Origin: Candidatus Sabulitectum sp.
Lineage (GTDB): Bacteria > Fermentibacterota > Fermentibacteria > Fermentibacterales > JCC-6
Length of the DNA: 10,356 nucleotides
Assembly (NCBI GenBank): GCA_023136985.1
Contig: JAGLQD010000211.1
Coordinates: 1 to 10,356 of the forward strand
Reading direction: 5' to 3'
Shown one piece after another: positions 5,963 through 10,356 of this stretch. Each line of letters opens with the position of its first letter. Positions within the stretch are counted from its first letter, which is position 1. The translations under genes were made by a program, and so were the position numbers. The notes beneath the pieces are model-generated. The model was given only the letters and a program-made list of their open reading frames with translations, made no database searches and had not been told where the DNA came from.

Positions 5963-7393
5963 TTATTCCTTTTCCTCTGCAGTGATAAGGTTTTCCACAG
6001 AGCCGATCTCAACAAAGGAAACACCCTTGCTTCTTCCGAAGTTACCCCCTACAACAACAACCATGTCTGTAAGTTGCAGAACATTCTCTTCTTTTAACAA
6101 ACCAAGAGCCTTGCCGACAAACTCGTGAGTTACATGCTCCGGCTCCATGAAACGGGTGGACACACCGTAGGAAAGAGCAAGATGTCTGACTGTTTCCCGA
6201 CTGTAGCACTGGGCAAGAATCGGACACTTTCCTCTGTAGGCGGAAAGGCTTCTAATAGTTCTGCCTGAAGTGGTATCGGCAATTACCGCTTTGGCGTTAA
6301 GCTCTACTGCACCTTCCACGGCGGATTTTATCAGGAATGCTGATATGTCATTATTTATCACAACAATGGGGATGTCATTAATATCTTCTTTGTTCTTCTC
6401 TACTTCACCGGCTATGGCAGCCATGGTTTTCACTGATTCCACCGGATAGGCTCCCACTGCGGTCTCACCACTGAGCATGATTGCATCTGCCTGGTCGTAT
6501 ATGGCACCTGCAACATCATTAACCTCTGCGCGGGTAGGCCGGGGGTTCTCGATCATGCTGTGGAGCATCTGTGTTGCGATGATCACCGGTTTTCTGCGCT
6601 CAATGCACTTGTTTACAAGCATCTTCTGAATGCCCGGCACCTTCTCGAAGGGTATCTCTATTGCAAGGTCTCCCCTGGCCACCATTACACCGTAAGCGGC
6701 TTCAAGTATCTCATCAATGTTCTTCACACCGTTGTGATTCTCTATCTTGGCAATCACTTTGATACTGCTTCCAAGGCTGTCAAGCACTTCCTGCACAGCT
6801 TCTACATCAGCGCGGGAGCGAACAAATGAGTGAGCGATAAAATCAAAATCGTTCTCGACTGCAAAATCAATGTACTTAAGATCCCGGGAGCTTAACGACG
6901 GCAACCCTATGTGTACATTTGGAATATTCACACCTTTGCGGCTCTTGATCAAGCCACCGTGAATCACTCTGCACTTCAGGCAATCCCCATCCACTTCAAC
7001 AGCCTGCAATTCAATCTCACCGTCATCTATTAACACTGTACTGTCCAAAGGCACATCACGGGCAAACCCGGAATGGGTTACTGGAATACACACCGATGGA
7101 AAGGAAGAGGAACCGGATCCCTGATTCCCTCCCATGCCAATCATCTGCCCGACCTGAGCCGCAAAGGGCTCTGCAAAAGTGCCGGTTCTTATCTCGGGCC
7201 CCTTGGTATCCATCATAAGCGCAATTCTGGAAGATACTGAACGTACGGCTTCTACAATCTTCAAAGCACCATCAAAACCCTGATGGGCAGAGTTGATCCG
7301 AACCACATTCATGCCACTCTGGTACAACTCGCGAATAAACTCTTCCGAACAGTTCAAATCAGATATGCTTGCTACTATCTTGGTTTTTTTCAT
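5963..7393 (-). CDS. pyk: Pyruvate kinase (476 aa)
   Basis: This cytoplasmic enzyme makes pyruvate and ATP from phosphoenolpyruvate and ADP, the last step of glycolysis. Visible family features are VVRINSAH with R32 and N34, MDTKGPEIRTG (61-71), the B-domain (~72-165), AKIENHNG with the catalytic Lys216 and metal-binding Glu218, VARGDLAIEIP (238-248), ATQMLHSMIENPRPTRAEVNDVA (273-295) and LSGETAVGAYP (307-317). A C-terminal domain of ordinary length follows, with no extra PEP-utiliser domain. The frame also opens at a TTG five codons upstream (7406-7408). The ATG at 7391-7393 is preferred because GGGGAG lies 7 nt before it, and that TTG lies inside the SD. It appears to be a single-gene unit. 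Confidence 0.95.
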   Translation of the reverse strand: MKKTKIVASISDLNCSEEFIRELYQSGMNVVRINSAHQGFDGALKIVEAVRSVSSRIALMMDTKGPEIRTGTFAEPFAAQVGQMIGMGGNQGSGSSSFPSVCIPVTHSGFARDVPLDSTVLIDDGEIELQAVEVDGDCLKCRVIHGGLIKSRKGVNIPNVHIGLPSLSSRDLKYIDFAVENDFDFIAHSFVRSRADVEAVQEVLDSLGSSIKVIAKIENHNGVKNIDEILEAAYGVMVARGDLAIEIPFEKVPGIQKMLVNKCIERRKPVIIATQMLHSMIENPRPTRAEVNDVAGAIYDQADAIMLSGETAVGAYPVESVKTMAAIAGEVEKNKEDINDIPIVVINNDISAFLIKSAVEGAVELNAKAVIADTTSGRTIRSLSAYRGKCPILAQCYSRETVRHLALSYGVSTRFMEPEHVTHEFVGKALGLLKEENVLQLTDMVVVVGGNFGRSKGVSFVEIGSVENLITAEEKE

Positions 7394-7443
7394 AAAGTTT
7401 CTCCCCAAGCTAAATTACCCAAAATAATCCCTCCCAAGCTACA

Positions 7444-7471
7444 ACTATAACCTATACAGGAAATTACCCAA
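7444..7471 (-). promoter_or_regulatory. Probable pyruvate kinase promoter
   Basis: On the minus strand, TTGGGT (7466-7471), a 16 bp spacer and TATAGT (7444-7449) give a fair sigma-70-type promoter with a leader of ~45 nt. Two short direct repeats interleave across it: AAATTACCCA at 7412-7421 and 7461-7470, and CCCAAGCTA at 7404-7412 and 7433-7441. Confidence 0.45.
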
Positions 7472-7516
7472 CTCAGAAGTTTGAAGATCCAGTACACCAG
7501 CAGATCACTCCTCAAC

Positions 7517-7559
7517 AATGTAATATATTCTTGACGTCATGTAAGAAATATATTACATT
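7517..7559 (+). promoter_or_regulatory. 13 bp inverted repeat around the promoter of the membrane protein/HTH operon
   Basis: AATGTAATATATT (7517-7529) and AATATATTACATT (7547-7559) are perfect reverse complements, 17 bp apart. Between and over them lies a promoter candidate: TTGACG (7531-7536), 17 bp spacer, TACATT (7554-7559). The left arm sits just upstream of the -35 and the right arm covers the -10. This is the geometry of an operator where two bound dimers would block RNA polymerase. The likely ligand is the XRE regulator encoded two genes downstream, which is inference. Confidence 0.65.
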
Positions 7560-7601
7560 TGATTCGTCTGCAAAGGAATTACTCGAAAACGGAGGTCTAT
7601 G

Positions 7602-8024
7602 ATGTTGAACAGGCACGAGAAGCTTGCGGTATACAATCTCGGTGTTCTTGCTGTTGCTATTCTGCTTTTCATCCTGATATGGCAGACCATGGGAATCTCC
7701 AAGGCACCTGCCGGGTTTGCCGTACTTGCTTTTCAGAGTATCGGACATCTGATATTCCTGCGAAAGAAAAAAACCTCTGAAGTGATAGAGGATGAGCGCG
7801 ATATCTCTATCCGGCTGAAAGCATTCTCCGGCTCTTTCTACTTTTTATCCATGTATTACGTTGTCACAGCTCTGGCAGTCTACTTCAGTCATTCTGAGGG
7901 AGGGGTTGTCTCCGTTGATCTTTTTATTACTTTTGTATGGATTGGTTGGGTTGTGCAAGTTCTTTCTTCTTCATTGATTACTCTTGTACAATATCGACGA
8001 GGGGCAAACTGTGGAATCTGCTAA
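7602..8024 (+). CDS. Small four-helix membrane protein paired with an XRE regulator (140 aa)
   Basis: Four hydrophobic segments are visible: residues ~10-28, 36-54, 75-97 and 104-130. A charged cytoplasmic loop, RKKKTSEVIEDERDISIRLKA, sits between helices 2 and 3. The E-DERD-x-x-I-x-x-K pattern between two helix pairs is typical of small uncharacterised membrane proteins (DUF2178-like) that often occur beside short XRE regulators. The biochemical role is unknown. Two adjacent ATGs (7599 and 7602) follow GGAGG. The second gives a 6 nt spacing and is preferred; the first would add one Met. The gene overlaps the downstream HTH gene by 14 nt, so the two are co-translated. The DUF assignment is tentative, while the membrane nature is clear. 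Confidence 0.8.
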   Translation: MLNRHEKLAVYNLGVLAVAILLFILIWQTMGISKAPAGFAVLAFQSIGHLIFLRKKKTSEVIEDERDISIRLKAFSGSFYFLSMYYVVTALAVYFSHSEGGVVSVDLFITFVWIGWVVQVLSSSLITLVQYRRGANCGIC

Positions 8025-8250
8025 ACTGCAAAACAGTATCCGGTGCCTGCGCTTTGAGCACGGTGAAATGACCCAGCAGCAACTGGCTGATCTGGCCCGG
8101 GTTACCAGGCAGACCATTGCAGCTCTTGAAGCATCCAGATACAACCCGTCTCTGCTTCTTGCCGTGAGGATAGCAAAAGCATTTGGAGTGCCGGTGGAAG
8201 ATGTGTTCCAGTATGAAGAAAAACCAAAGAAATTCTCTTGCAGTAAGTAG
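8011..8250 (+). CDS. XRE/Cro-type helix-turn-helix transcriptional regulator (79 aa)
   Basis: This is a single-domain DNA-binding protein of the HTH_3 family. The HTH spans residues 21-43 (TQQQLADLARVTRQTIAALEASR), with the recognition helix around VTRQTIAALE. It is followed by NPSLLLAVRIAKAFGVPVEDVF, matching the compact YozG-like regulators of ~70-80 residues. The GTG at 8011 is chosen because GACGAGGGG ends 6 nt upstream. A TTG nine codons earlier is in frame but lies deep in the preceding gene and has no SD. It overlaps the membrane protein gene by 14 nt. Such pairs are usually self-regulated, and the large inverted repeat at 7517-7559 is the obvious candidate operator. The basic C-terminal tail (KPKKFSCSK) is unremarkable. 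Confidence 0.88.
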   Translation: MESAKLQNSIRCLRFEHGEMTQQQLADLARVTRQTIAALEASRYNPSLLLAVRIAKAFGVPVEDVFQYEEKPKKFSCSK

Positions 8251-8407
8251 CTCAAGAGCTTTGTGAATATCCTAGGTATCATTAACGCAAATGGCACAAC
8301 CTGTTCGAATTCCGGTTGCAACCACACAGAAAACATCCTTACAGCCCTAAACAGCAATTCCCAGACAATAATCTTTCGGTTTGAATAACATCTTCACAGA
8401 AAGACAA

Positions 8408-8435
8408 TTGCGTTGAATTCTTAAATGAGTATAAT
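8408..8435 (+). promoter_or_regulatory. Probable promoter of the PAS histidine kinase gene
   Basis: TTGCGT (8408-8413), a 16 bp spacer and a perfect TATAAT (8430-8435) lie ~38 nt upstream of the kinase start. The rest of the 8251-8472 gap shows no gene, only a 10 bp palindrome GGTTGCAACC at 8314-8323. Confidence 0.6.
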
Positions 8436-8472
8436 CTACTAACTTACTAGGAATGCAATGAATGGAGCTGTA

Positions 8473-10356
8473 ATGAATTCTGCTTCAAAACATTCAAAAA
8501 AAACGTCCGATTCATACGCAGAACAACTGCACACCCTGCTTCACAATATTAAAACCCAGGTCTGGTACCTCTCCGATAATCACACGTATGGCATGGTTAA
8601 CAAGGCTCATGCTGAATTCAACGGGAAAAATAAAGAAGACCTTGCTTTCAGTGGAATTCCAGAGGAAATACTTCTACCTTGGCAACAAATCTTCAAAATA
8701 GCGTTCTCTTCAAATAAAACTATACACACCGAAGAACTGGTTCAGAATTCCTCAGGTGAGCATCGGTTACTGGCAATTACACTGTCTCCCGGCCTTCAGA
8801 AAGATGGCTCTGTTGAGTTTGTCGTCTGTTCTGCTGAAGATATCACAGAGCGCAAGCAGGCTGAAGATGCACTGAGAATAGCAGAAGAAAAGTTCCGAGC
8901 CATGTATGACAACGCCCCACTTCCTTACCAGTCTCTTGACTGTGATGGCTTTCTTCTGGATGTCAATCCCAAGTGGCTGAAAACACTTGGATATTTGAGG
9001 GGAGAAATTCTTGGAAAATCCTTCGCAGACTTCTTGCATCCAGATTCGAAGGATCAGTTCAAGGCTAGATTTACGTCATTTAAGAAGCAGGGATTCCTGA
9101 ATAATATTGAGTTCAAGATCAGGCACAAAAATGGCAACTATTTGGATATCAGTTTTGAGGGCTGTATCGGCAATAACACCGATGGAAGTTTCAAGCAGAC
9201 TTATTGTGTATTCCAGGACATAACCGAGAAAACAATTGCCGAGAAGGCTTACCGGAAAAGTCAGGATTTACTGAGAAATATTTTTGAGAGCAGTACAAAC
9301 TTGTATTACTCTCATACACCTGATCACATTATTACATACATGAGCCCTCAGGTAAAGGAAATGCTAGGCTATACCCCGGAAGAAATAAAAGTAATATGGA
9401 TGAAGCTTGCCTCCGACAATCCCATAAATGAGATAGGCTTCGAGAACACTGTAAGAGCAATTGAAACAGGAGAACCGCAACCGCCATATGAGTTGGAACT
9501 GGTCAGGAAAGACGGGAAAAATATCTGGGTGGAGGTAAGAGTATTTCCTGAAGTCGTAAACGGAAAAACCATTGCAATGCTGGGGTCATTGACTGAGATT
9601 ACCGAGCGTAAACGCGCAGAGGAATCAGTCAGGGAAAGTGAAGAAAAATTCAGAACGATCTTTGAGAATAATGGAACAGCCACCGGTCTTCTCGGAAAAG
9701 ATGAGATTATCCAGAACTGTAATGCAAAGTTCGCAGAGTTTACCGGATATCACAGAAGTGAGATAATCGGCAGAATGGGCTGGACTGATTTCGTAGCCAG
9801 TGAAGATCTAGCAAGATTTCAGAAGTATCATTCAGAGCGGACAAAGAAAGGCAGCTCTCCTCCTGCCCAGTACGAATGTCGACTGGTTACTAAAAATAAA
9901 AATGTGTTCGATGTACTTGTTAACGTTGCAGTGAACAAAAAAACCAGAATTGTCTCACTTGTGGATATCACTGATCTCAAAAAGGCGAATCAGGAGATCC
10001 AGCGTATGCAGAGACTTGAGGGACTGGGAACAATTGCCGGAGGAATTGCCCATGATTTCAACAATCTGCTAATGGGATTTCAAGGCAACCTGTCCTTGAT
10101 GCTGTTGGACGTCGACCCCAAGCATCCCCACTACGACTATCTGATAAATATGGAAGATTACGTTAAAAGGGGCTCGGAATTAACGCGGCAAATATTAGGC
10201 TTCGCAAGGGGTGGCAAATATGAGGTCAAATCCACAGATTTAAACGAATTGCTGGAAAAAAGCTCGGAAATGTTCAGCCGCACTAAAAAAGAAATTCTGA
10301 TTCACAAAAAATATCAAAATGATTTGTGGCCGGTTGAAGTCGACCGCGGACAGATA
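8473..10356 (+). CDS. Multi-PAS sensor histidine kinase, N-terminal 628 residues (3' end outside window)
   Basis: This is a soluble signal-sensing kinase. Four PAS domains are read in order: ~17-125, ~136-255, ~265-385 and ~390-506. The first three end in the PAC-type signature (D/E)ITE(R/K)K or a close variant; the fourth ends in DITDLKK. The HisKA dimerisation domain follows, with the phosphoacceptor His527 in LGTIAGGIAHDFNNLL, the motif common in hybrid kinases with DFNNLL-type H-boxes. The frame runs open to the window edge as the ATPase domain begins (around VEVDRGQI). The N, G1 and G2 boxes and any receiver domain are therefore unseen. There is no signal peptide or membrane segment, so it senses inside the cell; the ligand is unknown. 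The ATG at 8473 is chosen for GGAG 5 nt upstream. An in-frame ATG at 8458 has a poorer SD. The output partner is not in the window. Confidence 0.92.
   Translation, partial: MNSASKHSKKTSDSYAEQLHTLLHNIKTQVWYLSDNHTYGMVNKAHAEFNGKNKEDLAFSGIPEEILLPWQQIFKIAFSSNKTIHTEELVQNSSGEHRLLAITLSPGLQKDGSVEFVVCSAEDITERKQAEDALRIAEEKFRAMYDNAPLPYQSLDCDGFLLDVNPKWLKTLGYLRGEILGKSFADFLHPDSKDQFKARFTSFKKQGFLNNIEFKIRHKNGNYLDISFEGCIGNNTDGSFKQTYCVFQDITEKTIAEKAYRKSQDLLRNIFESSTNLYYSHTPDHIITYMSPQVKEMLGYTPEEIKVIWMKLASDNPINEIGFENTVRAIETGEPQPPYELELVRKDGKNIWVEVRVFPEVVNGKTIAMLGSLTEITERKRAEESVRESEEKFRTIFENNGTATGLLGKDEIIQNCNAKFAEFTGYHRSEIIGRMGWTDFVASEDLARFQKYHSERTKKGSSPPAQYECRLVTKNKNVFDVLVNVAVNKKTRIVSLVDITDLKKANQEIQRMQRLEGLGTIAGGIAHDFNNLLMGFQGNLSLMLLDVDPKHPHYDYLINMEDYVKRGSELTRQILGFARGGKYEVKSTDLNELLEKSSEMFSRTKKEILIHKKYQNDLWPVEVDRGQI

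Noticed and set aside
5868..6128. 86-codon plus-strand ORF starting in repeat copy C
   Set aside because: Most of it is antisense to pyruvate kinase. The residues EWIQSHK echo the recQ ending, but only because the repeat shares those bases.
8235..8262. CTCTTG/CAAGAG hairpin across the HTH stop codon as a terminator
   Set aside because: Only 6 bp of stem with a 12 nt loop and no real T-run; too weak to annotate.
8297..8325. GTTCGAATTCC resembling a tRNA T-loop, followed by GGTTGCAACCA
   Set aside because: The flanking five-base arms do not pair as a T-stem and no anticodon or acceptor arm can be formed upstream.
7971..8357. 128-codon ORF antisense to the HTH gene
   Set aside because: It is opposite a clear XRE regulator whose codon pattern explains the open frame, and no family features are visible.

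Overview
The window is bacterial chromosomal DNA of moderate GC with tightly packed genes. Clear Shine-Dalgarno (SD) sequences (GGAGG/GGAG types) precede most starts. The gene set is a RecQ-type helicase, an AbiE toxin-antitoxin locus, a tungstate ABC importer, pyruvate kinase, a small membrane protein with an XRE regulator, and a multi-PAS histidine kinase. It fits a free-living, probably anaerobic bacterium, since tungstate import commonly serves tungsto-enzymes. The strong SD usage argues against Bacteroidota. I cannot name the phylum.

Layout. 2-976 (+): C-terminal part of a RecQ-family helicase, cut by the left edge. 1030-2630 (-): abiEi-abiEii, an antitoxin-toxin pair of the AbiE type. 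The antitoxin is intact, with a promoter and inverted-repeat operator. The toxin gene is split by a ~100 bp element with terminal inverted repeats, flanked by TA. 2848-5626 (-): wtpA-wtpB-wtpC, a tungstate/molybdate importer operon in the order binding protein, permease, ATPase, with touching or overlapping ends. 5627-5962: a 336 bp gap holding a possible wtpA leader structure, an unexplained 55-codon open stretch and one copy of a dispersed repeat. 5963-7393 (-): pyruvate kinase. 7394-7601: divergent promoter region, including a striking 13 bp inverted repeat around the promoter of the next operon. 7602-8250 (+): four-helix membrane protein plus XRE-type HTH regulator, overlapping by 14 nt. 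8473 to the right edge (+): four-PAS histidine kinase, cut before its ATPase domain is complete.

How the parts work together. wtpABC should form one binding-protein-dependent importer. The membrane protein/HTH pair looks like a self-regulated two-gene unit. abiEi/abiEii is a type IV toxin-antitoxin unit in which the toxin has been inactivated while the antitoxin and its control region persist. No complete new system is visible. The best leads are the element inside abiEii, the dispersed repeat family found at 3' ends of genes, the wtpA leader, and the operator of the membrane protein/HTH pair.
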